NCBI GenBank assembly: GCA_900770785.1
Contig: CAAGLJ010000075.1
Coordinates: 1 to 11,721 of the forward strand
Direction: 5' to 3'
DNA: 11,721 nt
From: Lachnospiraceae bacterium
Lineage (GTDB): Bacteria; Bacillota; Clostridia; Lachnospirales; Lachnospiraceae
Below are positions 5,999-11,721 of the stretch, piece by piece. The notes under the pieces were generated by a model that had not been told where the DNA came from, searched no databases, and saw only the letters and a program-made list of their open reading frames with translations. A program made the translations under genes and the position numbers. Each line of letters starts with the position of its first letter. Within the stretch, counting starts at the first letter, position 1.

Positions 5999-7501
5999 AT
6001 GCAGGATAACGTTTTTTGTCTGAGACTACAGGAGATAATGGCAGAAAGAAATATTAAACAGGTGGATGTTGTTCGGGCAGCACAGGAAAGAGGAATCAAG
6101 CTGGGAAAGAGCCATATCAGTCAGTATGTAAGTGGGAAAACCATTCCCCGGGACAATATTCTGCAGTTTTTGGCAGAGTATTTAATGGTAGACAGAGAGT
6201 GGCTGAGCGGCAGTTCAAATACTGTGAGAAGTGAAATTGAACCCATACAAAAAGAAAGCATGACAGAGTCAAAAGGAGTGGATGCTATGCGTGAAATAAA
6301 GAAATCATCAAAATTAAATAATGTGTTATATGACGTTAGAGGACCTGTAGTTGATGAGGCGGCACGAATGGAGGAATCAGGGACCAAGATTTTAAAATTG
6401 AACATAGGAAACCCTGCCCCCTTTGGCTTCTGTGCGCCGGATGAGGTGATTTATGATATGCGCAGCCAGCTGACGGAATGTGAAGGCTATTCTGCGTCCA
6501 AAGGACTCTTTTCCGCCAGAAAGGCGATTATGCAGTATATGCAGAATAAAAATGTACCCAACGTTACCATAGAGGATATTTATACGGGAAATGGGGCCAG
6601 TGAGCTGATTAATTTAAGTATGTCGGCCCTTCTTGATTCGGGAGATGAGGTGCTGGTTCCCTCGCCGGATTATCCTCTGTGGACTGCCTGCGTTACTCTG
6701 GCAGGAGGTAAAGCAGTTCATTATATCTGTGATGAGCAGGCAGAATGGTATCCGGATATTGAGGATATTAAGAAAAAAGTAACGGACAGAACCAAGGCTA
6801 TCGTCATTATCAATCCAAACAATCCCACAGGGGCTTTGTATCCCAAGGAGATTCTGCAGCAGATTGTAGAAGTGGCAAGGCAGCATCAGCTGATTATTTT
6901 TTCGGATGAAATCTACGATCGGTTAATTCTGACGGAAGATGAACATATTTCCGCGGCTTCTCTGGCACCGGATTTATTCTGTGTAACCTTCAGCGGATTA
7001 TCAAAATCGCATATGGTTGCAGGCTACCGTATCGGATGGATGGTGCTTAGTGGAAATAAACATATGGCAGAAGATTATATTCAGGGAATTAATATGCTTT
7101 CCAATATGCGTCTGTGCTCCAACGTTCCGGCACAGTCTATCGTGCAGACGGCACTGGGCGGTTACCAGAGTGTCAAGAATTATGTTGTACCGGGAGGAAG
7201 GGTGTACGAACAATGTGAATACATCCATAGGGCTCTCAATGACATTCCGGGAATCAGTGCAGTAAAACCCAAGGCTGCCTTTTATATTTTTCCTAAAATA
7301 GACGTTAAGCGGTTTAATATTCTGGATGATGAAAAATTTGCCCTGGATCTATTGCGGGATAAAAAGATTTTGATTATCAATGGAAAAGGCTTTAACTGGC
7401 ATGCACCGGATCATTTCCGAATCGTCTACCTTCCCAGAATCGAGATTCTGGAAGAAGCGGTTGGAAAAATGGCAGATTTCTTCAGCTACTACAGGCAGTA
7501 A
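5999..7501 (+). CDS. XRE-type HTH fused to AlaA-like aminotransferase
   Basis: A 500-residue fusion. Residues 8-71 are a Cro/C1-type helix-turn-helix domain (IKQVDVVRAA, then SHISQYVSGKTIP at the recognition helix). Residues 72-96 are a linker. Residues 97-500 are a fold-type I PLP aminotransferase closely resembling E. coli AlaA (glutamate-pyruvate transaminase): KLNIGNPAPFGF (133-144), PSPDYPLWTA (221-230), NPNNPTG (272-278), SDEIYD (302-307), Schiff-base Lys336 in SGLSKS, and substrate-carboxylate Arg474 in DHFRIVYLPR. Every key residue is present, so it should be an active enzyme making alanine from pyruvate and glutamate. The HTH suggests it also regulates transcription, probably its own. 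ATG 5999 follows AGGGAGGTGA (5985-5994). An internal start at 6287 could yield the enzyme alone. The gene is monocistronic as far as can be seen. Confidence 0.92.
   Translation: MQDNVFCLRLQEIMAERNIKQVDVVRAAQERGIKLGKSHISQYVSGKTIPRDNILQFLAEYLMVDREWLSGSSNTVRSEIEPIQKESMTESKGVDAMREIKKSSKLNNVLYDVRGPVVDEAARMEESGTKILKLNIGNPAPFGFCAPDEVIYDMRSQLTECEGYSASKGLFSARKAIMQYMQNKNVPNVTIEDIYTGNGASELINLSMSALLDSGDEVLVPSPDYPLWTACVTLAGGKAVHYICDEQAEWYPDIEDIKKKVTDRTKAIVIINPNNPTGALYPKEILQQIVEVARQHQLIIFSDEIYDRLILTEDEHISAASLAPDLFCVTFSGLSKSHMVAGYRIGWMVLSGNKHMAEDYIQGINMLSNMRLCSNVPAQSIVQTALGGYQSVKNYVVPGGRVYEQCEYIHRALNDIPGISAVKPKAAFYIFPKIDVKRFNILDDEKFALDLLRDKKILIINGKGFNWHAPDHFRIVYLPRIEILEEAVGKMADFFSYYRQ
6273..6289 (+). promoter_or_regulatory. 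internal ribosome binding site and start codon
   Basis: AAGGAG at 6273-6278 lies 8 bases before an in-frame ATG at 6287-6289 (Met97 of the fusion). Translation from here gives 404 residues starting MREIKKSSKLNNV. As I remember it, E. coli AlaA starts MSPIEKSSKLENV and has 405 residues. The internal start therefore coincides with the ancestral enzyme start and could produce a free aminotransferase. Confidence 0.5.
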
Positions 7502-7539
7502 AGGAAGCAAAGGATATGAGATAATTTGTCTCTCCTGAC

Positions 7540-7568
7540 TTGAAGAAGAATATAAAATGAGGTATCAT
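7540..7568 (+). promoter_or_regulatory. holA: candidate promoter of the holA cluster
   Basis: TTGAAG at 7540-7545 and TATCAT at 7563-7568 are separated by 17 bases, matching 4 of 6 and 5 of 6 consensus positions. A second possible -10, TATAAT at 7572-7577, lacks a well-placed -35. No clear terminator of the aminotransferase gene precedes it. Confidence 0.4.
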
Positions 7569-7620
7569 AAATATAATAAAAATCGGATGGTCGTCGGGAA
7601 AAGTCTGAAAAGGAGAGGAT

Positions 7621-8598
7621 ATGCAGGGGCTGCTACAGGACATCAAAAATCAGGATTTCAGGCAGATTTATCTTCTCTGCGGGGAAGAGGCCTATTTGCG
7701 TAAGCAGTATCGTGACCGGCTGAGAACAGCTTTGCAGCAGGAAGGAGACAGCATGAATTCCCACTATTTTGAAGGGAAGGATACGGCTGTGGGAGAGGTT
7801 ACGGATTTGGCAGATACCCTGCCGTTTTTTGCACCCAGACGGGTTATTGTGGTGGAAAACAGCGGCTGGCTTCAAAAGGGTGGAGATGTCCTGGCACAAT
7901 ATTTGTCCAGAATGCCGGAAACCACTTACCTTATTCTGGTAGAAACCCAGGTGGATAAACGAACCAGGTTATATAAGGAAATCAAGAAGCTGGGAAGAAT
8001 TACCGAGTTTTCGGCCCAGGATGAAGAAACCCTGAAACGGTGGATTCTGGGGATGCTGAAAAAAGAGAATAAGCAGATTAGTGCATCCACCTTACAGTAT
8101 CTTCTGGGCCAGACCGGAACCGAAATGGATCAGATTAAAAATGAGGTGGAGAAGCTGCTGTGCTATACCCTGGGCCAGTCGGAGATTACTAAAGAGACCG
8201 TGGATCAGATTTGCACAAAGCGGATTCAGAACCAGATTTTTGATATGGTGGAGGCTATCGGCAAAAAAGAGCAGAAAAGGGCACTCCGGTTATATTACGA
8301 TCTGTTGGTGCTAAAGGAGCCACCTTTACGGATTCTGGCTCTTATCGGCAGACAGTTCAACTTTCTTTTGCAGGTTAAAGAATTGAAGAAGAAAGGCTAT
8401 TCCCAGGCAGCCATCGCGGCAAAAACCGGCCTTCATGGTTTTGTGGCAGGAAAATACGAAAGACAGGCCGCAGGATTTGGAACAGAGGAACTTAAGAAAG
8501 CGCTGGAAGCCTGCGTGGAAGCGGATGAGCAGGTGAAACGGGGGCAGATGACGGATATCATGAGCGTTGAGCTTTTAATCGTACAGTACAGCTGCTGA
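7621..8598 (+). CDS. holA: DNA polymerase III subunit delta
   Basis: Delta subunit of the clamp loader, which opens the beta sliding clamp and loads it on primed DNA with the tau/gamma and delta-prime subunits. At 325 residues it has the usual length for Firmicutes HolA. The N-terminal QIYLLCGEEAYLRKQY (14-29) is the typical first strand and helix of the AAA+-like fold. As expected for delta, no functional P-loop follows. The middle has the family pattern RVIVVENSGWL and TYLILVETQVDKRTRLYK, and the C-terminal helical collar includes RILALIGRQFNFLLQVKEL. ATG 7621 has AAGGAG at 7610-7615, 5 bases away. The gene likely heads a cluster with the next two genes. Its GC content is visibly higher than that of the ATPase-nuclease pair. 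Confidence 0.93.
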   Translation: MQGLLQDIKNQDFRQIYLLCGEEAYLRKQYRDRLRTALQQEGDSMNSHYFEGKDTAVGEVTDLADTLPFFAPRRVIVVENSGWLQKGGDVLAQYLSRMPETTYLILVETQVDKRTRLYKEIKKLGRITEFSAQDEETLKRWILGMLKKENKQISASTLQYLLGQTGTEMDQIKNEVEKLLCYTLGQSEITKETVDQICTKRIQNQIFDMVEAIGKKEQKRALRLYYDLLVLKEPPLRILALIGRQFNFLLQVKELKKKGYSQAAIAAKTGLHGFVAGKYERQAAGFGTEELKKALEACVEADEQVKRGQMTDIMSVELLIVQYSC

Positions 8599-8618
8599 AG
8601 CATTCTCGAAGCATTCTC
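8597..8618 (+). repeat. 11-bp perfect tandem repeat at the end of holA
   Basis: GAAGCATTCTC occurs twice in direct succession, at 8597-8607 and 8608-8618. The first copy overlaps the last two bases of the holA stop codon. It looks like a simple local duplication. Confidence 0.8.
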
Positions 8619-8661
8619 ATAGTAGAGAGGTCGTTTTTCCCAGAGAAAGGGGGGCATAAGT

Positions 8662-9132
8662 ATGGGAGACATAATGGAAATTTCAGTATCCTTGCTTATT
8701 TTTATGATTGGCATTATCATAGCCGGGAGGAGGGAAAAAGCAAAAAAGAAAAAGACCGGCACAGGGAAAAAAGGCCCAAAAAGCACTTCCGGCAGCAGCC
8801 TTATTTCAAAAAAACAGGGAGGGCAGAGTAAAGTAAAGACAGCTAAGGCCAGTGCCAGACCCAATATTCCCGACAAAAAAAGAAATAAAACCACGAAAAA
8901 AATTCCGGCTCATCTGGCTTTGCAGGAGGAAGCCATCACGGGGCACAGTGGATACATAAAGCAGGATAACTATAGAGGAAAAAGGTCGGTGGCTACCCGG
9001 CTGATGGAAGGAGACCCGGTACCGGAGGGGTATCTGGGTATTTCCTGCCATTATTGTGGGGCAGTGAATCTGGTAAAGAAAAATTCACGGGCAAAGCACA
9101 GCTGTTATTTTTGTAGGGAGCCCATTGATTAA
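8662..9132 (+). CDS. membrane-anchored zinc-ribbon protein, conserved hypothetical
   Basis: A 156-residue protein of unknown function. Residues 7-21 are one membrane segment. A strongly basic, Lys- and Ser-rich linker follows (about 22-82), then a compact C-terminal domain (84-156) with a four-cysteine zinc ribbon: CHYC at 129-132 and CYFC at 148-151. The positive charges just after the segment favour the linker and ribbon facing the cytoplasm. The linker could bind nucleic acid or membrane lipids, but the sequence does not decide. ATG 8662 is preceded by a G-rich site at 8649-8654; ATG 8674, four codons later, also has GGGAG in front, so the start is uncertain. It sits between holA and the DJ-1 gene and is probably co-transcribed with both. 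Confidence 0.7.
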   Translation: MGDIMEISVSLLIFMIGIIIAGRREKAKKKKTGTGKKGPKSTSGSSLISKKQGGQSKVKTAKASARPNIPDKKRNKTTKKIPAHLALQEEAITGHSGYIKQDNYRGKRSVATRLMEGDPVPEGYLGISCHYCGAVNLVKKNSRAKHSCYFCREPID

Positions 9133-9171
9133 AAGAGTATTTAGTATTTATGGAAGAAAGAGGTACAGGAT

Positions 9172-9723
9172 ATGGCAGTAGGCGTATTTTTTGGAGAGGG
9201 ATATGAGGAAATTGAGGCTCTGACGGTAGTGGATTTACTGAGAAGGGCAGGAATTTCCGTGCAGATGATTTCGATTACGGGAAGCGAGAAGGTCACTGGG
9301 TCACACCATATACAGGTGGTTATGGATACTGTATTGGAGCAGGTTGATTTTCAGGAAATAGACATGATTGTACTGCCGGGAGGAATGCCGGGTACCCTTA
9401 ATCTGGAAGCCTGCAAACCGCTGATGGAGCAGGTAAAGGCTTTCCATGCTGAGGGAAAACCGATTGCGGCTATTTGTGCGGCACCCACCGTTTTTGGACA
9501 TCTGGGTCTGCTAAAAGACCAGCCGGCCTGCTGTTATCCGGGAATGGAAGCAGATTTGACAGGAGCGAGGGTAACTACTGAGCCGGTGGCGAAGGGCGAC
9601 CGGATTATCACCAGCCGGGGGATGGGAACGGCTATTGAGTTTGGCCTGGCAATTATCGAGTATTTCCAGGGCAGTCAGGCAGCGGAAGAAATGGCAGAAA
9701 AGATTGTATATTTAAAAAAATAA
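9172..9723 (+). CDS. DJ-1/PfpI/YajL family protein
   Basis: A 183-residue cytoplasmic protein of the DJ-1 superfamily, the usual length. The nucleophile Cys102 lies in AAICAAPTVFG (99-109). The glutamate that supports it is Glu15 in GYEEIEA (10-16), equivalent to Cys106 and Glu18 of human DJ-1. LPGGMPG (68-74) and TSRGMGTAIEFGL are further hallmarks. Family members are described as glyoxalase-like or deglycase enzymes, chaperones or oxidative-stress sensors; which applies here cannot be read from the sequence. PfpI protease activity is unlikely because this is the small DJ-1 subtype. AAGAGG at 9158-9163 serves as ribosome binding site. The gene follows the zinc-ribbon gene by 39 bases and probably ends the holA cluster. 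Confidence 0.9.
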   Translation: MAVGVFFGEGYEEIEALTVVDLLRRAGISVQMISITGSEKVTGSHHIQVVMDTVLEQVDFQEIDMIVLPGGMPGTLNLEACKPLMEQVKAFHAEGKPIAAICAAPTVFGHLGLLKDQPACCYPGMEADLTGARVTTEPVAKGDRIITSRGMGTAIEFGLAIIEYFQGSQAAEEMAEKIVYLKK

Positions 9724-9739
9724 GAAGATCCCCGAGATA

Positions 9740-9769
9740 GCCCCATAGCGGTGCAAGGGGCAGCCCCTT
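9740..9769 (+). other. competing hairpins after the DJ-1 gene
   Basis: AAGGGG (9755-9760) pairs with CCCCTT (9764-9769) in a tight hairpin. The same GGGGC (9757-9761) can instead pair with GCCCC at 9740-9744. No T tract follows on the plus strand, so it is not a classical terminator of the DJ-1 gene, although it may act as a 3' end stabiliser. No gene is seen between 9724 and 9799. Confidence 0.35.
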
Positions 9770-9799
9770 ATTCCAAAAGGATTGTTACGGGTGCGGCTT

Positions 9800-9892
9800 T
9801 CACTGCTCGATGGCAATAAGGAATGTGGCAGTCTGCTTGATTGCTGCTTCATCATGCCGTAAATATAACTCTATGATTCTGTTATCATCCAA
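9800..9892 (-). pseudogene. sigma-70-family factor, N-terminal fragment
   Basis: Read from TTG at 9892 on the minus strand, the frame gives DDNRIIELYLRHDEAAIK and then QTA. This closely resembles the start of clostridial sigma-70-family (ECF-like) factors, where IIELY and a helix with DEAAI precede KYG. After about residue 22 the match ends and the frame stops at 9800-9802. The remaining region 2 and region 4 are absent, so this is a remnant. A GGTG-type site lies just upstream of the TTG. It lies beyond the SASP terminator and is not expected to be co-transcribed with that gene. The identification rests on about 20 residues. Confidence 0.38.
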
Positions 9893-9944
9893 GGCTTTTC
9901 ACCGCCTTGATCCTGCACTTCTTTGCCTGCCCACGCGTATGGGC

Positions 9945-9987
9945 AAAAAAATAGCGGGTACTCCGTTTTACACCGAATACCCGCTAT
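9945..9987 (-). terminator. strong Rho-independent terminator of the SASP gene
   Basis: On the minus strand ATAGCGGGTA (plus 9978-9987) pairs perfectly with TACCCGCTAT (plus 9951-9960), with further partial pairing (TTCGG with CGGAG) inside. Seven T follow (A run at plus 9945-9951). The 140 bases between the SASP stop and this hairpin hold no gene I can see. Confidence 0.85.
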
Positions 9988-10127
9988 CTCGTTTACCAAC
10001 CCCGTCTGGCAGATGCCATAATAGTAATTTTCAGAATCACTTTCTTATGAACATCCGCCCGAACCCCGGGGCTTCTGGTTGTCAAAACTTTGAATCTTTA
10101 CAAAGAAAATTATTTCCTGGCGGAAGC

Positions 10128-10325
10128 TTATTTCATCTGCTCTTCCTGTCTCTTGATCATACGTCTAACCATCTCACCACCGATGGAACCTGCTTCCTTA
10201 CTGGTCAGGTCACCGTTGTAGCCTTCCTTCAAGTTGATACCCAACTCAGATGCTACTTCAGTTTTGAAACGATCCATAGCTGCCTTAGCTTCAGGTACTT
10301 CCATAGAATTACTTCTGTTAGTCAT
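10128..10325 (-). CDS. alpha/beta-type small acid-soluble spore protein
   Basis: DNA-binding protein made in the forespore, which coats spore DNA and protects it from UV and heat. It is degraded at germination. The 65 residues carry the family pattern: PEAKAAMDRFKTEVASELG, containing the germination protease (GPR) site TE|VASELG, then the DNA-binding stretch GYNGDLTSKEAGSIGGEMVR. ATG at 10325 is chosen because GGAGG (plus 10334-10338) lies 8 bases upstream. The longer frame from 10340 would start inside that site. Transcription likely comes from the sigma-G-like promoter at 10469-10498, giving a leader of roughly 135 bases. It stops at the strong terminator at 9945-9987. The gene is monocistronic and convergent with the holA cluster. 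Confidence 0.95.
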   Translation of the reverse strand: MTNRSNSMEVPEAKAAMDRFKTEVASELGINLKEGYNGDLTSKEAGSIGGEMVRRMIKRQEEQMK

Positions 10326-10374
10326 TTTGTTTACCTCCATTTGTTGGTTTGTTTTTGGTTGATTTATTTTCAGA

Positions 10375-10403
10375 AGATAAGTGACTACTCAAAGCACTTA
10401 TCT
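10375..10403. repeat. perfect 9-bp inverted repeat in the SASP leader
   Basis: AGATAAGTG (10375-10383) and CACTTATCT (10395-10403) are exact reverse complements with an 11-base loop. A further CTTATCT lies at 10435-10441. It lies between the predicted promoter and the ribosome binding site of the SASP gene. No T run follows on either strand, so it is not a terminator; it could be an mRNA leader hairpin or an operator. Confidence 0.6.
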
Positions 10404-10468
10404 CCCATTAGGACATCCGCACTTTTTTTCATCGCTTATCTTGGTATTATTGTGTGCAGATTCTATTT

Positions 10469-10498
10469 TGTTATGTTGGAAATTTTTAACTATATTCA
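10469..10498 (-). promoter_or_regulatory. sigma-G-like promoter of the SASP gene
   Basis: On the minus strand, TGAATA (plus 10493-10498) and CATAACA (plus 10469-10475) are separated by 17 bases. The Bacillus sigma-G consensus is TGAATA then CATACTA, so this is 6 of 6 and 5 of 7. It lies upstream of and oriented toward a SASP gene, which is the expected regulon. The leader would be unusually long. Confidence 0.5.
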
Positions 10499-10542
10499 AG
10501 ACTCTGCCTTTTGTCAGCAGACAGCTGGATATTTTTTGAAAG

Positions 10543-10584
10543 TTGTCTATATAGATATTGAAAAAGTAGGCTTTTTGTAGACAA
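10543..10584. repeat. nested inverted repeats between divergent promoters
   Basis: TTGTCTA (10543-10549) faces TAGACAA (10578-10584), and inside them AAAAAG (10561-10566) faces CTTTTT (10571-10576) around a four-base loop. The stretch lies between the SASP promoter and the carbonic anhydrase promoter. The stem is AT-rich and weak; the role is unknown. Apart from these elements and the two promoters I see no gene in 10341-10739. Confidence 0.35.
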
Positions 10585-10612
10585 AATTGTGGAAATTAAA
10601 GCCAAAGTAATG

Positions 10613-10640
10613 TTGAAATTATGTGAAAATACTATAAAAT
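10613..10640 (+). promoter_or_regulatory. candidate promoter of the carbonic anhydrase gene
   Basis: TTGAAA at 10613-10618 and TAAAAT at 10635-10640 are separated by 16 bases, each matching 5 of 6 consensus positions. The leader to ATG 10803 would be about 155 bases. Confidence 0.5.
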
Positions 10641-10802
10641 AGTTATTGTATATAAATGAGACTGTCGGATATGACTGAAATGAACGAAGAAAAAAACAAA
10701 GGATGAAGCGATTGGCTGCTATTATAACCGGCAGAGGGATTGACTGGTGTAATTTTGGCGGCTATAGTAGCTGGCATTAATCGCAGATATGGAGGAAAGG
10801 GA

Positions 10803-11375
10803 ATGAATTTACATAAACCGGATGTTAAGGTGACGGATGCAGGAGAAGCTCTACAGTTACTAAAGGAGGGAAATAAGCGGTATCTTAGCAGGCAGCTGTC
10901 AGAAAAGACGGACTATGAAGAAATTCGGCAGGCACTTGCAGAAGGGCAGAAGCCTTTTGCCATTGTGCTGTGCTGTGCGGATAGTCGTGTTGCCCCGGAG
11001 ATTTGCTTCGACCAGAAGCTGGGGGATATTTTTGTTGTGCGTAATGCCGGAAACGTCGTGGATGAAACCGTACTGGGAACCATTGAATATGGGGTAGAGT
11101 ATTTAGGTATTCCCCTGGTTGTAGTCGTCGGTCACAGCCGTTGTGGTGCCGTTGCGGCTGCCTGTAAGGGGGGAAAGCTATCGGATAATATACAGTGGAT
11201 TGTACATAAAATTGAACCTTCTGTGAGGAAAGGAAATGGGGTGGATGAGACTGTCCATATTCATGCCCGCGAAATGGCGGGACAGATTCGTAAAAATGAA
11301 GTTATTATGCGTTTGGGCACAAGAGTAGAAGCGGCTTGTTATGATACCGTTACCGGAGAAATAAAGTGGCTGTAG
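10803..11375 (+). CDS. beta-class carbonic anhydrase
   Basis: Zinc enzyme interconverting CO2 and bicarbonate, supplying bicarbonate for carboxylation reactions and pH balance. The 190 residues hold all beta-class marks: CADSR (58-62) with zinc ligand Cys58 and the Asp60-Arg62 dyad, VVRNAGN (78-84), and HSRCGA (111-116) with zinc ligands His111 and Cys114. The end, YDTVTGEIKWL, is the usual last strand, so the protein is complete. ATG 10803 is chosen for GGAGG at 10791-10795, 7 bases away. An in-frame TTG at 10740 would add 21 residues with a hydrophobic stretch (TGVILAAIVAG), and a membrane-anchored form is a less likely alternative. Transcription probably starts near 10647 and ends at 11483-11513. 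Confidence 0.93.
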   Translation: MNLHKPDVKVTDAGEALQLLKEGNKRYLSRQLSEKTDYEEIRQALAEGQKPFAIVLCCADSRVAPEICFDQKLGDIFVVRNAGNVVDETVLGTIEYGVEYLGIPLVVVVGHSRCGAVAAACKGGKLSDNIQWIVHKIEPSVRKGNGVDETVHIHAREMAGQIRKNEVIMRLGTRVEAACYDTVTGEIKWL

Positions 11376-11482
11376 CGTACTGATTTATGCAGCGTGGTAC
11401 ATGATGCCTGGCAGACGATAAGGCTTGGAAGGAAGAAAAGGGAAACTATTGAACAAGAAATTTTATATTTATATTTACACAG

Positions 11483-11513
11483 GCAGTCAGTCTTGGGATT
11501 GGCTGCTTTTTTT
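11483..11513 (+). terminator. Rho-independent terminator after carbonic anhydrase
   Basis: GCAGTCAGTC (11483-11492) pairs with GATTGGCTGC (11497-11506) over 10 pairs, two of them G-T wobbles, around the loop TTGG. Seven T follow at 11507-11513. Confidence 0.88.
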
Positions 11514-11619
11514 CATTCTCCGGCAGCTGTCCGGTTTACCCTGACTTAGCTTGACAGTGCGGTATATAAAAAATCAGGCAGCTGCGGATAAAACTACGAA
11601 AAACTCAAGAAAAAAATAC

Positions 11620-11648
11620 TGGAAATAAGACTTTTACTGTGGTATAAT
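11620..11648 (+). promoter_or_regulatory. extended -10 promoter for the gene beyond the window
   Basis: TATAAT at 11643-11648 is preceded by TGG, giving TGGTATAAT, an extended -10. TGGAAA at 11620-11625 is a plausible -35 at 17 bases (4 of 6). It follows the carbonic anhydrase terminator and so starts a new transcription unit. Confidence 0.6.
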
Positions 11649-11680
11649 TGTCAAGCAATTATGGGCAAATGCAGGTGTCC

Positions 11681-11721
11681 ATGAGAAAAAAGGAAAGAAG
11701 ATCGGAGGAGCGTCGTGTAGG
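11681..11721 (+). CDS. possible start of a new gene, cut by the window end
   Basis: From ATG 11681 the frame stays open to the window end and reads MRKKERRSEERRV, a very basic and polar N-terminus. It lies about 30 bases after the promoter at 11620-11648. The ribosome binding site is weak (AGGTG at 11673-11677, only 3 bases away). GGAGGAG at 11704-11710 could instead serve a start codon just past the window. Too little is present to name a product. Confidence 0.3.
   Translation, partial: MRKKERRSEERRV

Noticed and set aside
10326..10340. Upstream ATG that would lengthen the SASP by five residues
   Set aside because: It overlaps the GGAGG site that serves the ATG at 10325, and the family start fits the shorter form.
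9810..10580. A 256-codon open frame on the plus strand
   Set aside because: It runs antisense through the whole SASP gene, its terminator and its promoter, has no ribosome binding site, and its translation looks like non-coding sequence.
11551..11570. TTGACA at 11551-11556 followed by TATAAA at 11565-11570 as a promoter
   Set aside because: The spacer is only 8 bases, far too short for a sigma-A promoter.
1..11721. CRISPR arrays, tRNA or rRNA genes, insertion sequences with terminal repeats
   Set aside because: No regularly spaced repeats of CRISPR size, no tRNA cloverleaf, no rRNA sequence and no transposase frame were seen on either strand.

Overview
The window looks like chromosomal DNA of a spore-forming member of the Clostridia, most likely Lachnospiraceae. 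The grounds are strong GGAGG ribosome binding sites, moderate-to-low GC, an alpha/beta-type small acid-soluble spore protein (SASP) behind a plausible sigma-G promoter, and the style of the AlaA, HolA, DJ-1 and beta-carbonic anhydrase proteins. The genus cannot be fixed from the sequence alone.

Left part (1-5998) looks accessory. Positions 1-1060 hold gene debris: an extended -10 promoter, the first ~26 codons of a GNAT acetyltransferase, a decayed unknown reading frame, and a frameshifted CoiA-like zinc-binding fragment. I recognise nothing in 830-1069. Then come two co-directional genes for a cell-surface O-acetylation machine: an AlgI-like MBOAT protein (1080-2489) and an AlgJ-like DHHW/SGNH protein (2511-3641), closed by a terminator at 3698-3729. 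Next is a tight, AT-rich pair: an AAA/ABC-type ATPase (3803-5155) and a small protein with a PD-(D/E)xK nuclease signature (5162-5779). This pair is the best candidate here for an undescribed defence-like system.

Middle part (5780-9723) looks like core genome. A helix-turn-helix/AlaA aminotransferase fusion (5999-7501) lies behind a well-formed promoter surrounded by four direct copies of an AAATTGAAC-like 9-mer. An internal ribosome binding site and ATG sit exactly at the start of the aminotransferase domain. This suggests an autoregulated enzyme-regulator that may be made in two forms. A holA-led cluster follows: DNA polymerase III delta (7621-8598), a membrane-anchored zinc-ribbon protein (8662-9132) and a DJ-1/PfpI protein (9172-9723).

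Right part (9724-11721) has a hairpin-rich stretch and a minus-strand fragment resembling the start of a sigma-70-family factor (9800-9892). The minus-strand SASP gene (10128-10325) follows, with its own terminator (9945-9987), a sigma-G-like promoter (10469-10498) and a long leader holding a perfect inverted repeat. A plus-strand beta-carbonic anhydrase gene (10803-11375) ends at a strong terminator (11483-11513). The window closes with an extended -10 promoter (11620-11648) and possibly the first codons of the next gene.
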